Shown: positions 1 to 10,272 of the stretch, piece after piece
Layout: every line of letters begins with the position of its first letter
Position numbering within the stretch: the first letter of the stretch is position 1
Source: an uncultured Selenomonadaceae bacterium
GTDB lineage: Bacteria > Bacillota > Negativicutes > Selenomonadales > Selenomonadaceae
DNA length: 64,000 nt
Assembly (NCBI GenBank): GCA_905233135.1
Contig: CAJOCQ010000002.1
Span: forward strand, 1-64,000
Direction of reading: 5' to 3'
Translations under genes and position numbers: made by a program
Notes under the pieces: model-generated
Told to the model about the DNA's origin: nothing
Databases searched by the model: none
Seen by the model: only the letters and a program-made list of their open reading frames with translations

Positions 1-61
1 TTGACATAAGCATATCCTTTCGGTTTAGGTTTCAACTTTATTTTACCAAAAGTTTGTGCTT

Positions 62-214
62 ATGTTTTTTTATTTTAGGAATTTACCAACACGCCCTAAT
101 ATGTCAATAGCCGAAGTAGGCGAGGCAGAATTGGAATATTTGCTGGACTTAACGATAGTGCAAGCGAAAATGAATGCAGAGCCAATGGGCTATTTGAATG
201 ATTTTATAAAATGA
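62..214 (+). CDS. short phage ORF, possibly C-terminal part of a tail-assembly chaperone
   Basis: Open frame MFFYFRNLPTRPNMSIAEVGEAELEYLLDLTIVQAKMNAEPMGYLNDFIK directly upstream of the tape measure gene; true start may lie upstream of the window. Confidence 0.4.
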   Translation: MFFYFRNLPTRPNMSIAEVGEAELEYLLDLTIVQAKMNAEPMGYLNDFIK

Positions 215-216
215 AA

Positions 217-257
217 AAAGCCGCCGACAAGGAAGTTAGCGGCTTTACCTTTTTTTT
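217..257 (+). terminator. rho-independent terminator-like hairpin
   Basis: AAAGCCGC...GCGGCTTT stem followed by a T-rich run, just after the stop at 214. Confidence 0.6.
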
Positions 258-273
258 AAAGAGAGGTGAGAAA

Positions 274-3200
274 ATGGCAACAAATGACAATTCGGCAGGC
301 GCAGTATTTATAGAGTTAGGGCTTGATTTGAATCAGCTTGAAAGTGACTTCATAGCGGCAAATGCAACGATACAACAAAATTTGAACAGACTAAACAGAG
401 AAAGAAATATAGTAGATTTAAGAGCACAGGTAGAAATAGGCGGGCTTGATGAAAGCATAAATCAGACGCAGATTTTAGAAACAAGGCAACGTTCACTTAC
501 CCAACAATTAAGTATGCAACGCGACAGAATCAGATTGACGGAGGCGGCACACAGGCAACTCGTCAACACGCAGGGGGCGGCAAGCGCAGCGGCTCAGAAT
601 ATGGAATCAAGGTTACAGCGTGAACAACTTGCATTGCAAAGACTACAGCAACAACTTGAAAGAGTAACGACGGCACAAAGTGAACTTTCTGCAGTAAACG
701 CAACAGCGGCACAAGATACCTTGATAGAAGCGGGGCGAAGTGTACAACAGAATTTAAGCAGATTGGGGCGTGAACGTGATTTAATAGAATTGCGGGCGCA
801 AGTAGAAATAGGCGGGCTGGACGAAACTACAAACCAAAGCAAAATTCTAGAGACAAGGCAACGTTCGCTGAATGAACAGTTAAATATACAGCGGACGCGG
901 ATAAGACTTGTTGAAGAAGCGCACAGACGTTTGGCAAGCGCACAAGGCTCGGATTCTGCCGCCGTACAAGATATGGAAACAAGACTGCAAAGAGAAAGGC
1001 TTACACTGCAACGTCTTGAGCAACAATTAGACAGAGTAAGAACGGCGCAAGAAAATCTGAATAACACAAGCAGTACAAACGGCGGCGGGGCAAGCGGCAA
1101 TACAGACGGCGGATTGGATATAGGCGGTGGCGGACTTGAAGATTTAGCTGACAGTGTATTGGAGCGAATACCGCCACAAGCAAGAATAGCGGCAGGCGCA
1201 ATAGCAGGCTTAGGCGCGGCAATAATAGCGGCAGGCAAGGCGTCAACTGATTTAATTGAACGCTGGAGAGAGTTGCAGACACAAGCATATGACTTAAATA
1301 TGAGCGTGCAAGATACAGAAGATTTCTTGCGTAAATTGCGGCTTGCAGGCGGAGAATTTGAAGACTTTAAGGGCTTTATACGCGGTCTTTCAGACGCAAT
1401 GATTAAAGGCGAAATTGACGACCCAGAAGCAATGGTTTTTGCTCGATATGGTGAAAGTGCATTTGACGCCAGCGGTAAAATAAAAAACTTCCAGGCAATG
1501 ACAGAAACAATAGAACGAATGTACGACAAAGCAAAATCGGCGGGCGAAGAGATAGAATTTCTGCAAATGCTAGGCGGCGAAAGCGGCGTTACAGACGCTA
1601 TACAATATCTTGAAAGGTACAAAGAGGCAAAAGAAGACGCGGCAAAAATATCAACGGCAAAGCTTGACCCAACAGAATTTCACGAGGCGGAGCGTTCGCT
1701 AAACAGATATAACGAGCAACAGCAAGAATTTATAAACGCGCTTGAAAATTTGATAACTCCTGCAAGGGTAAGTTCGCTTGAATCACTTTTTGAAGTATTT
1801 CACGACGGTACAGAGTATTTGGTAGAAAACAAAGACGAAATACAAAGTTGGGGCTTTATAGCGGCAGAAACTTTTACAACGATAGCGGACAAAATAAAGG
1901 CGTTGAAAGACGCTTTTGTTGAATTAGCCGATACAGGGCTAAATTTCAACGATTGGGAGCAAAATGGGCGTTGGAATCGTTTGTCGGATTTAGTAAAAAG
2001 TGATTCAGAAGATACACTTTGGGCGCGTTCAACCAGTGTGTTTTTCGGCGATATAAAAGGCGAGCTTTTTGGCGGCATTTTGGAAAGGGCGGCAGAAGAG
2101 CAGGATAAATACAAAGAAGCCGTTGAAAATGCTACAGAGGCGCAAAGCAAGCAAAGCAAAAGCACTGAAGAAGGTAAAACAACTCTTGCAGATTTACGCA
2201 AGGAGCAGGAACAGGACACGGCGTCTTGGGCTGATTTTCGGCGCGAACAAGAGCAGGGAGTTCAAACAACAAAAGAAATAACGGCGGCAACTGAAGAGGC
2301 AACGGCGGCAAAACAAAAAGAAATAAACGTACTTCAGCAATATTCGATTCAGCGAGAAAAAGATTTAAGAGACGAACTCGCAGAAGTACAGATAGAAAAT
2401 CAAAACTTCAAACACGGTTACGATTTAGAATTGGCAAAGCTTGATTGGGAAAGAACAAAAGCGCGGCGGCAGAATGTATTATCGACAGGCGAGAGTTTAG
2501 CTATTGAAGATTTGTACGCTGAAAAACGCCTATTACTGGAAAAACAAACGCAAGATAAACTTGACGATTTACGAAATGAAGCTACTGAAGAATTTAAAAC
2601 AGACCTTGAAAAACGTAACATTGAAATAGAAAATTCAATGGATGACTGGATAGACGCTGGTATGAAAGAAAGCGAAGCTGAAACGCTCGCGCAGGCACTG
2701 AAGGCAAAAGCTATTGAGGATTTAGAGGAAGAATGGAATGCCCGCGTACTCGAAATTAACGGCAGTGCGCTTGAAAAGAAACTCGCCAATATCGAACGTG
2801 AAAAACAGGCGTGGATTGATAAAGGTATTTCCGAAGTAGAGGCGGAGCAACTTGCACAACAACAAAAGGCGCAAGTTTATCAGCAAGAATATGAATCAGC
2901 GGTGCAAGCTGAACAAGCCGCAGCGCAAAATGTAGAATCAGCCGAGCAAGCACTAAATGACGCACTCGAACAAAGGGAAGAATTAAGAGAGCGAATAGCC
3001 GAACAGCAGGCTAAAGAAATAACGCAGGCAGAACAAGGTTTGCAGGTTTTAAGGTCGCAGTTGGAGGCGTTTAGGGCTTATCGTGACGGTGGCGAAAAAG
3101 GCTTACAAGAATATTATTTAAAGGAACTGCGCAAGCAAGGAATAACAGACAAAGATTTAAAAATGACGCCCGCGCAGTTGGAAGGTTTTCAGCAGGCTAA

Positions 3201-4116
3201 CAGGGACGTACAAAAAGGCTTAATGCCGAATTTAGCACAGGTTGCGCCGCCTAATCCCGAAATGCTTAAACAGTTAAGCAAATTAGATGACAGGATTGCA
3301 GGATTACAAAAAAATCTTGCAGATGCACAAGCGGCACTTAAAGAGGCAACAAAGAAAAGACAAGAAGCAGAAGACGCTTACAATAATCAAAAGGCGCAAA
3401 TTCCAGATACAGTAGTTGAAGAAAATCCAGATGGTACAAAAAGCGTATGGACTGGTGATGACGCGAAAAAAAGGCTAGAAGAACTTGGTATTCTCGAAAA
3501 ACCAACTTCAACACCTGAAACTGCGTCATTTGATGAAGATTTAAAACAAAAACTTGATAGCGCGGGCAACTCGGTTGAAGATTTTAAGAAAAAGCTTGAC
3601 GAGGCTACACCTACTGAAACTCCTGAATTACCAAAAACAGAAATGCCTGCAACGGCGGCTGATATACCTACACCGACACCTGATTTTGATTTTAGCGATA
3701 TTGCGGCGAAGTTTGAAATATTGCCGCCGATTATTGAAAATATCAGCAGTGGGCTTGATAACTTGACGCCGAAAATTACAGATGTTTCAACTGCATTCAG
3801 CAACTTGTATTATACTTTCCAAAATACAAATATAGGACAAGCTGAAGGCGGTATACCCTCTGCGCCTGTTGATTTTTCAGAATTGACACAGCAGGCGGCA
3901 GAAATACTTTCGGCGATACAAACGGGCGCAAGTGACTTACAAACTGCGATAACAAATCAGCAACAATCCGCGCCGCCGAATGTTACAAACAATATCAGCA
4001 TTCACGAGGCGCACGCTTGGGATTACGAACATATTAACGATTTAGCCGAGCGCGTTGCTGATATTATCGAGCCAAAAATCTTATCTGCTGTGGGTGGTGA
4101 TTCCAATGGCTATTAA
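274..4116 (+). CDS. phage tail tape measure protein
   Basis: About 1280 aa, long coiled-coil stretches, Ala/Gly hydrophobic segment (ARIAAGAIAGLGAAIIAAGKAS), position before tail genes; ATG at 274 preceded by AGAGGTGAG. Confidence 0.85.
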   Translation: MATNDNSAGAVFIELGLDLNQLESDFIAANATIQQNLNRLNRERNIVDLRAQVEIGGLDESINQTQILETRQRSLTQQLSMQRDRIRLTEAAHRQLVNTQGAASAAAQNMESRLQREQLALQRLQQQLERVTTAQSELSAVNATAAQDTLIEAGRSVQQNLSRLGRERDLIELRAQVEIGGLDETTNQSKILETRQRSLNEQLNIQRTRIRLVEEAHRRLASAQGSDSAAVQDMETRLQRERLTLQRLEQQLDRVRTAQENLNNTSSTNGGGASGNTDGGLDIGGGGLEDLADSVLERIPPQARIAAGAIAGLGAAIIAAGKASTDLIERWRELQTQAYDLNMSVQDTEDFLRKLRLAGGEFEDFKGFIRGLSDAMIKGEIDDPEAMVFARYGESAFDASGKIKNFQAMTETIERMYDKAKSAGEEIEFLQMLGGESGVTDAIQYLERYKEAKEDAAKISTAKLDPTEFHEAERSLNRYNEQQQEFINALENLITPARVSSLESLFEVFHDGTEYLVENKDEIQSWGFIAAETFTTIADKIKALKDAFVELADTGLNFNDWEQNGRWNRLSDLVKSDSEDTLWARSTSVFFGDIKGELFGGILERAAEEQDKYKEAVENATEAQSKQSKSTEEGKTTLADLRKEQEQDTASWADFRREQEQGVQTTKEITAATEEATAAKQKEINVLQQYSIQREKDLRDELAEVQIENQNFKHGYDLELAKLDWERTKARRQNVLSTGESLAIEDLYAEKRLLLEKQTQDKLDDLRNEATEEFKTDLEKRNIEIENSMDDWIDAGMKESEAETLAQALKAKAIEDLEEEWNARVLEINGSALEKKLANIEREKQAWIDKGISEVEAEQLAQQQKAQVYQQEYESAVQAEQAAAQNVESAEQALNDALEQREELRERIAEQQAKEITQAEQGLQVLRSQLEAFRAYRDGGEKGLQEYYLKELRKQGITDKDLKMTPAQLEGFQQANRDVQKGLMPNLAQVAPPNPEMLKQLSKLDDRIAGLQKNLADAQAALKEATKKRQEAEDAYNNQKAQIPDTVVEENPDGTKSVWTGDDAKKRLEELGILEKPTSTPETASFDEDLKQKLDSAGNSVEDFKKKLDEATPTETPELPKTEMPATAADIPTPTPDFDFSDIAAKFEILPPIIENISSGLDNLTPKITDVSTAFSNLYYTFQNTNIGQAEGGIPSAPVDFSELTQQAAEILSAIQTGASDLQTAITNQQQSAPPNVTNNISIHEAHAWDYEHINDLAERVADIIEPKILSAVGGDSNGY
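430..1060 (+). repeat. internal ~372-bp tandem duplication in tape measure N-terminus
   Basis: QQNLxRLxRERxxxxLRAQVEIGGLDExxNQxxILETRQRSL...MExRLQRExLxLQRLxQQLxRVxTAQ occurs twice; gtagaaataggcgggct at 430 and 802. Confidence 0.85.
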
Positions 4117-4441
4117 AATTGGCGCGGTTGAGGCGTTTAACATAACAAATTTTGACCATATCCCTGACGACAGACAAACTAAACACGAGACAATAGGCGG
4201 CGTAGTTGTACAGGATTTCGGGCGCGTTGAAAAAGGCGATACTCTATCTTTTGAGACTGATATTAAAGCTAAGGACAAAGCGGTATTTTTTGGCTATTGG
4301 TACAATCGAACTTATGTAACAATCATTGACGAGGCGGGCAATGTTTATGAAGATTGCCGCGTCAGAGTGACAAGGCATAGGTACGTTAGTAGAGATTTTG
4401 CCAAATACGAACACTGCGTTTTAGAAATATGGAGGATATGA
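4106..4441 (+). CDS. phage structural protein (unknown)
   Basis: ATG at 4106 overlapping the tape measure stop; compact phage operon. Confidence 0.6.
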   Translation: MAIKIGAVEAFNITNFDHIPDDRQTKHETIGGVVVQDFGRVEKGDTLSFETDIKAKDKAVFFGYWYNRTYVTIIDEAGNVYEDCRVRVTRHRYVSRDFAKYEHCVLEIWRI

Positions 4442-4442
4442 A

Positions 4443-4856
4443 ATGGCGCACATACATTTATATATGAATAATCCTACCGCAGGCGGTACTGACGGTACAG
4501 AAATTTCAAGCGAAGATAACACACTCCCTCTTACAGTAATTTTGGACGCAAGCGAGGCAGAAGAAAAAGCCGTAAAAGTTGCCGTGCGTTGTGATTCAGG
4601 CTTTGCTGTTGAAGGCGACACCGCTATTTATTTTGAAGGCACAAACGCCGCCAAATGGCAAGTTGCAGAAGATAACAGCTTTACCAGTGATACCGCCTTG
4701 ACGCTTGCTCTTTGGCAAAGTACTTTGACTTTTACCAATGTTGCCGCTACTAATATTGTGTTTTGGGTTAAGGCGTCAAGTACTACTACCGAAAATCCCC
4801 AAAACGACAGGACAGTTAAACTTGTTGCCGAAGGGCTTGTTCTTTCGACGGAGTGA
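4443..4856 (+). CDS. phage structural protein (unknown)
   Basis: Complete ORF in tail operon. Confidence 0.6.
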   Translation: MAHIHLYMNNPTAGGTDGTEISSEDNTLPLTVILDASEAEEKAVKVAVRCDSGFAVEGDTAIYFEGTNAAKWQVAEDNSFTSDTALTLALWQSTLTFTNVAATNIVFWVKASSTTTENPQNDRTVKLVAEGLVLSTE

Positions 4857-4862
4857 TTTGCT

Positions 4863-5810
4863 ATGCGTTATATGAATCCAGGCTTTAAAGAATGGCTTAA
4901 TTTTGTACCATACAGTAGCAGTATTTCAAATGACACAGACGCAACAAAAACTAAAACAGGAACGGCTATTTGTAATAGCGATGGTGAAAATTGTTTCTTG
5001 CTTGATTATCCTGCAAGCGGCGAAATTTACTTTAGGTTTGATTTCTTTTATCCTACGTCCGCAAGTTCAAAGATTTATTTTGGAGAATGGGGAAACGGCT
5101 CAGAGCCTTATAACGGTTTCAGTTTAGATTTTTCAGGCAGTACTTTAAGATTTCTTAGTTTTGTTAAAAGAAGGTGGACGGAACTTTTTAGCGGCAAAAA
5201 TGTTTTAGATTTTGGATTAAAACAGGGAAGTATAATTTCAACGTTATTTCATTTAAAGTGGGCTGATACTGAAAACGGCATTATGGAATTGACTTTAAAT
5301 GATTATTCTTTTGAAAAATTTGAGAGCGCAGATTTAACGCCGTATAACAATTCAAGTGTGGAAATTTCTTTTAAAAATTATTCTTATTTTCCTGTTTCAA
5401 ATATCATTATTTCGGACGAGCCAATTTCTATCAAAGAACAACTTGCAGCGTTGCCTATTACCGGCATTGAAACTGATATGGCGTACGACAGCGATACAGG
5501 GATTTACACCGCGTCAGCTGTTAATCAATCTTTGCTTGCGTCAGTTGACGTTGCAGATTTAATCAATAATTTTGGCAGTGATTCAAAAGTTACAGGCGTT
5601 ACTATGGTTGGCAATCCCGCTTATCGTACCGCCGAAGGTTTATCGTCTTTTACTGCGCTTACCAAAAAAAATAACACCGTAACTGAATACGGCGCGGCGA
5701 ATATCCCTGCTGATTCTGATTCGGTTGTTGCCAACAGTTTCAAAGTTGCAAGCGATACCACTATTGGAGACTTAGCTAATATGCAATTAGGCTTGAAAGT
5801 TGGTGGTTGA
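4863..5810 (+). CDS. phage tail/baseplate-associated protein (unknown)
   Basis: Complete 315 aa ORF in tail operon. Confidence 0.6.
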   Translation: MRYMNPGFKEWLNFVPYSSSISNDTDATKTKTGTAICNSDGENCFLLDYPASGEIYFRFDFFYPTSASSKIYFGEWGNGSEPYNGFSLDFSGSTLRFLSFVKRRWTELFSGKNVLDFGLKQGSIISTLFHLKWADTENGIMELTLNDYSFEKFESADLTPYNNSSVEISFKNYSYFPVSNIIISDEPISIKEQLAALPITGIETDMAYDSDTGIYTASAVNQSLLASVDVADLINNFGSDSKVTGVTMVGNPAYRTAEGLSSFTALTKKNNTVTEYGAANIPADSDSVVANSFKVASDTTIGDLANMQLGLKVGG

Positions 5811-5812
5811 TT

Positions 5813-8227
5813 ATGGATGCGGCGTTTAAGCCCGAAATTTATATTTCCTACATTCCCGACGGCAAAGTTAATATTGCGCCGCAAATATACGCCTCCTACA
5901 TTCCCAACGGCAAAGTAAACATTGCGCCGCAAATTTGGGCGTCCGTTGTTTTTGTTCCGCACGTTGAAAAAGCTACTGCCGACACTTCAAGAAACCTTTC
6001 TAAGCTTGAAAATATTTCCGCTGATTCTTTGCGCAAAATTGGTATTACTGATTATTCAAATGCTGATTTATTGCGCACGGTTAAAGCTACTGAAAAAGCT
6101 ACTGCTGATACATTGCGCCGCGTTGCAATTTCTGAAGTTGTTAAATCTCGTACCTTCAGAAAATTAACCTTTAGCGAAAATGCAAGCGGCAGGTTATTTC
6201 GCCGCGTCAAAAAGTTTGAAAAAGTTCCTGCAGACACTTCAAGAAAAGTTGGCTTGACTACCGCCGCCTTCGATTTATTCAGAGTTGTTAAAGCTACTGA
6301 AAACGTTAGCGCAGATTTATTACGCCGCACGGGTAATTCTGAAAAAAGCGTTGCTGACAGCTTGCGAAAAATCACGCGCACTGAAAATATTTCTGCTGAT
6401 ACACTGCGCCGCGTTGTTGAAACTTCAAAAACCACTGCTGACACTTTGCGGAGAGTTGCCAACTTTGAAACGGCTTCTGCTGATACTTTGCGCAAAGTTT
6501 CAGTTAGTGAAAAAACTTCCGCTGATACTTACAGAAAAGTTACAGCTACTGAAAAAGCAGTTGCCGATACTTGCCGCCGTATGATTGAAAGGGCGTCCGC
6601 CGATACTTGCAGAAAAGTTACACGCGCTGAAAAATCTGTTGCTGATACTGTTTTGAGACTGCCGCACGTTTTAAATTTTATCGCGCAGGATTCGCTTGTT
6701 GACACTTTCAAAGATTATGATTTAGCTTTGTTTGAAGTTACACTTTCAGAGCGTACACTTTCAGACACTTTTGCACTTGAAACCGCGCGGCAGATTGAAA
6801 TTAATGACGCGATTAAAGGTACGTTTTTAGATTATCCCTTCAGCTTTTTGGTTGAAGAAACTACAAAGCGGGATTTATTTTTGAGCGTCAAGGGTATGTA
6901 TGATATTGATAAATTGCTGTACTCGTTTATTGAAACAGACCTGCGCGAAGAAAGAGCAGATGAAGGCGGCTATTACAAGGCGTCAAGTTATATCAGCAGA
7001 ATTGCCGCCTATTTGGGATTTTCGCCGAATATCAAGATTGAAGATTTCACGCCGTATAATTTGATTGGCAACACAAATATTACCTATTCAGACCTAATCA
7101 GCAGTTTGTTTAGTTGGACTTCAAAACTGCCGCAACGTCAAATTAATGTTTTTATACGCGGCGGCATTTTGCATTGTATTCAACGCGGCTACGAAGATTC
7201 TGTTTTCGATATTTCTGATATTCCACACTCCAGACCAACTGTTAATAAAAAGCTCCTGCGCTCGATGTACAACAGCCCTTTTGATTCTGATGACGATTTG
7301 GGCGAAGAGGCTTATGATAAACCTTTCAGCGGCACTATTGGTTATACAGACGCTTACAGCAGTAACTCAATAACATATTTTGGCGGCTTACTGCAAAAAG
7401 AATATTCACGCTCGAACAATTCAACAACCACGACAATAAGCAGTTCAGAATATAAATATACATCATTTCATATTGAAGGCGAAACTCAATATTATCTTGA
7501 TTCAAAGTCAACAAAAACTGATTCTATTAATTGGGAAGAAAAAACACGTACCATTGAAGAAGTCAAAACAGAATACATTTATACATTTTCGCACGAACAA
7601 ACTATTGAAGACGACGAAGACGGGAAAGGCTTGCATTATGGTTTGCGTACTGAAGTTTATATGCGCGAAGAAGTTGAAACTAAAAAAACAACCACGCTAA
7701 GCGGCGACGGCTTAGGCTGGAATTGGAGCGCGGCTGAAACTGAAACAAGTATTAGAAAGACACTGCACACACCAGCAGGCAACGGTTGGTATTCTACAAC
7801 AGTTTATGAAAACGGCGAACATATGGGCAGTACAATTTCACAAGGCGCACCGAGTAACCAAGTTTCACTCTATACCACACAGAGAATAAGACAGATTTTC
7901 GGCACGCAGTCAACAGACCCTGACGAAATATACGAAGAAAACCGCTCAAGGCTTACGCCTATTGCCGATACTTCATTTCCTGTACAGGAGTTAGATTTAA
8001 TTCAAAGACTTACAGATGATTTAAAATGGCTTAACAGAAAAATCCAAATTACAGTTTCAGTAGATTTAATCAGCAAAATTGAAAAAGGCGTACCGACATT
8101 AAAGCATATTGTAGACTTTACAGAGCGCGTAAAACTTGACGGCTACGAATATTTTTTAGTCAGCAACAGAATCAGCTTCACGCCGAGAAAATTAATTCAA
8201 TCTTTGCAGTTAGTGAGGTGGCAATAA
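5813..8227 (+). CDS. large phage tail protein with 14-residue repeat array
   Basis: About 804 aa, N-terminal EKxxADTLRRVx repeats; ATG 5813 overlaps end of preceding gene region. Confidence 0.7.
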   Translation: MDAAFKPEIYISYIPDGKVNIAPQIYASYIPNGKVNIAPQIWASVVFVPHVEKATADTSRNLSKLENISADSLRKIGITDYSNADLLRTVKATEKATADTLRRVAISEVVKSRTFRKLTFSENASGRLFRRVKKFEKVPADTSRKVGLTTAAFDLFRVVKATENVSADLLRRTGNSEKSVADSLRKITRTENISADTLRRVVETSKTTADTLRRVANFETASADTLRKVSVSEKTSADTYRKVTATEKAVADTCRRMIERASADTCRKVTRAEKSVADTVLRLPHVLNFIAQDSLVDTFKDYDLALFEVTLSERTLSDTFALETARQIEINDAIKGTFLDYPFSFLVEETTKRDLFLSVKGMYDIDKLLYSFIETDLREERADEGGYYKASSYISRIAAYLGFSPNIKIEDFTPYNLIGNTNITYSDLISSLFSWTSKLPQRQINVFIRGGILHCIQRGYEDSVFDISDIPHSRPTVNKKLLRSMYNSPFDSDDDLGEEAYDKPFSGTIGYTDAYSSNSITYFGGLLQKEYSRSNNSTTTTISSSEYKYTSFHIEGETQYYLDSKSTKTDSINWEEKTRTIEEVKTEYIYTFSHEQTIEDDEDGKGLHYGLRTEVYMREEVETKKTTTLSGDGLGWNWSAAETETSIRKTLHTPAGNGWYSTTVYENGEHMGSTISQGAPSNQVSLYTTQRIRQIFGTQSTDPDEIYEENRSRLTPIADTSFPVQELDLIQRLTDDLKWLNRKIQITVSVDLISKIEKGVPTLKHIVDFTERVKLDGYEYFLVSNRISFTPRKLIQSLQLVRWQ
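5963..6662 (+). repeat. about 17 degenerate 42-bp (14 aa) tandem repeats
   Basis: TEKATADTLRRVA / RTENISADTLRRVV / ETSKTTADTLRRVA / NFETASADTLRKVS / VSEKTSADTYRKVT etc. Confidence 0.9.
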
Positions 8228-8445
8228 TGAGTATTGAAAGTTTAGGGAACTCTATTAAATCAGCAGTAGATAAGCGCGTTAACTCAGAGGCGCGGGCAAT
8301 GCGCGGCACTATTCGTAACGGCAGATTTGTTTCAGGTTCAAAGTCTTATCCTTACACGGCGGCGGTTGATTGTAACACGGGCGAAGGCGCAAAAGTTTGG
8401 GCGCAGAAGTCAACAAGCGGTAAAGCAGTTATTATTGGAGCTTGA
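8227..8445 (+). CDS. small phage protein (unknown)
   Basis: ATG overlaps the upstream TAA. Confidence 0.55.
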   Translation: MSIESLGNSIKSAVDKRVNSEARAMRGTIRNGRFVSGSKSYPYTAAVDCNTGEGAKVWAQKSTSGKAVIIGA

Positions 8446-8447
8446 TT

Positions 8448-9500
8448 ATGTACAAAGCTAGAGTTGAGACTGTAAGCGGTACAAAAGTTAGGGCGGGCGG
8501 TAAATGGCTAACCTGCATTGGCAATAAAAATGTTAGAGTTGGCGACAATATCTGGACGGACGGCAGGTGCGTTTACGGCAATGAATATACACCACAGCAA
8601 CCTATTGTTATTACAGGCAAAGATGAATTTGGGATACCTTTAGCTGGTTACTTAGGCTCTGTAATCCGAAAACCATTTGTTGGTTATTATGAATTAAAAA
8701 CGGGGAATATTAAGTATTTCCCAACCGATGAAATATATCTTTGGAACACCAATAACAAAAAAACTATCGTTTACGATAAAGCGGCGTGTGCATTGAATAT
8801 AGACCGCCAAAATAACTTTTATTCAATCAAAAGATATTGGAGCGGGCGGTATGCAACGCCTGAAACACTTAAATTTGAGCTTTTAAAAAATAATAAAATT
8901 TTTAAAACTATTAATATACAGAATGTTATTTCTAACGATTTTCACGTTAATAGGATTCACGCTTTTATTGACGATGAGTATAATTGGCAAATTATGGTAT
9001 ATCTGGTTGAAAATATTCAGGACACAACGGCGGATTTATTCAACAGTATTTTAATAATAGATACGACAGGAATTAATCATAGCGTTTGGCATACAGATAA
9101 TCCGCACCTTACTATTCCTATGCACGACGGGTTTTATTATAAGATTGATACTCCTGAAATTGAGAATTATTATGCGGCTGCGCCCATTTTCGACGTTGCG
9201 TTATATTCCCACGAAGGGGATTTTATAGCAACTATTCCTAAGTGTAGTTTTACAGCTTGTTTATCAGCTTATAAAATTTCGCCAAACAAATTTTTAATAG
9301 CTATACACAATCACGCCTTTATGTTTTCAAACGTAATGGTGACTACTTTACCAGAGGAAGGACTTTATATTTGTGACAATGGCGTTTTGACTAAATTAGA
9401 GCACTTAATTTTAACCAATCAGTGTTTACGCCCAATGAAGCACTATAAGCGTTGGTGGGAGAGGATTCAGGAAATAGAAGAAGGTGATGACAATGAATGA
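8448..9500 (+). CDS. phage tail/receptor-associated protein (unknown)
   Basis: 350 aa complete ORF between baseplate-like genes and holin. Confidence 0.55.
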   Translation: MYKARVETVSGTKVRAGGKWLTCIGNKNVRVGDNIWTDGRCVYGNEYTPQQPIVITGKDEFGIPLAGYLGSVIRKPFVGYYELKTGNIKYFPTDEIYLWNTNNKKTIVYDKAACALNIDRQNNFYSIKRYWSGRYATPETLKFELLKNNKIFKTINIQNVISNDFHVNRIHAFIDDEYNWQIMVYLVENIQDTTADLFNSILIIDTTGINHSVWHTDNPHLTIPMHDGFYYKIDTPEIENYYAAAPIFDVALYSHEGDFIATIPKCSFTACLSAYKISPNKFLIAIHNHAFMFSNVMVTTLPEEGLYICDNGVLTKLEHLILTNQCLRPMKHYKRWWERIQEIEEGDDNE

Positions 9501-9882
9501 AATAAGGGTAACGGCGGCGATAATAGGTACAGCTGTAGCAAGGTGGTTGGGAGGGTTTGACGGCTTATTAATTGCTTTAATCGGCTTTATGATTGTCGAT
9601 TATATTACAGGCGTTTTTTGCGCGGTTATCGAGCATAAACTGTCAAGCGAAGTTGGAGCTAAAGGCATTCTGCGGAAAGTGCTTGTTATTATTATGGTCG
9701 GCGTTGCAAATACGCTTGACTTGTACATTGTTGAAGGCGACCAGCCGCTGTTACGTACAGCGGTTATTTTTTTCTATTTAAGCAACGAAGGTATTTCTAT
9801 CTTAGAAAATTCTGTTCGGCTGGGCTTGCCTGTGCCCGACAAGCTGAAAGAAATTTTGTTGCAGATTAAAAGCAAAACTTAG
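9493..9882 (+). CDS. phage holin family protein
   Basis: Hydrophobic segments GLLIALIGFMIVDYITGVFCAV and VLVIIMVGVANTLDLYIV typical of the TcdE/holin_4-like family. Confidence 0.8.
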   Translation: MNEIRVTAAIIGTAVARWLGGFDGLLIALIGFMIVDYITGVFCAVIEHKLSSEVGAKGILRKVLVIIMVGVANTLDLYIVEGDQPLLRTAVIFFYLSNEGISILENSVRLGLPVPDKLKEILLQIKSKT

Positions 9883-9906
9883 GGATTTTATATCGAGGTG
9901 ATTGAT

Positions 9907-10272
9907 ATGACAAAAAATAAACGCGGCAGACCGTTGAAAGAAATTAACAAAGATAACTTTGAAAAACTCTGCGGCTTGCAATGTACGTTGCTTGAAATGT
10001 TATGTTTTTTTGATGTGTCCGATAAAACATTAGAGGATTGGTGCAAGCGTACTTACGGGCTTAATTTTTCCGAAGTATTCAATTTAAAAAGAAACGCAGG
10101 ACTTATCAGCTTGCGCCGCGCACAATTCAGACTTGCACAGAAAAACGCCGCTATGGCTATTTTTCTCGGCAAGAATTATTTAGGGCAAGTTGACAAGGAT
10201 ATTTGGCAACGCGCACAAGACGAAAAAGCATTGGAACTGAAAGAAAAAGCAATAGAAGAGGCGGCGTGGTAA
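9907..10272 (+). CDS. HTH phage protein, small-terminase-like
   Basis: KRGRPLKEINKDNFEKLCGLQCTLLEMLCFFDVSDKTLEDWCKRTYG...ISLRRAQFRLAQKNAAMAIFLGKNYLGQ. Confidence 0.6.
   Translation: MTKNKRGRPLKEINKDNFEKLCGLQCTLLEMLCFFDVSDKTLEDWCKRTYGLNFSEVFNLKRNAGLISLRRAQFRLAQKNAAMAIFLGKNYLGQVDKDIWQRAQDEKALELKEKAIEEAAW

Noticed and set aside
4-66. Inverted repeat ACATAAGCA...TGCTTATGT at the left edge
   Set aside because: Perfect 9-bp arms but ~45-nt spacing and partly coding context; too little to support a function at a window edge.
594-1622. Long antisense ORF opposite the tape measure (and many other antisense ORFs in the track)
   Set aside because: Mirror-frame artefact of a long biased coding sequence; low-complexity Ser/Cys/Leu composition, no SD, no recognizable family.
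5963-6662. CRISPR-like periodic array
   Set aside because: 42-bp period is coding and degenerate at DNA level; no identical direct repeats with unique spacers.
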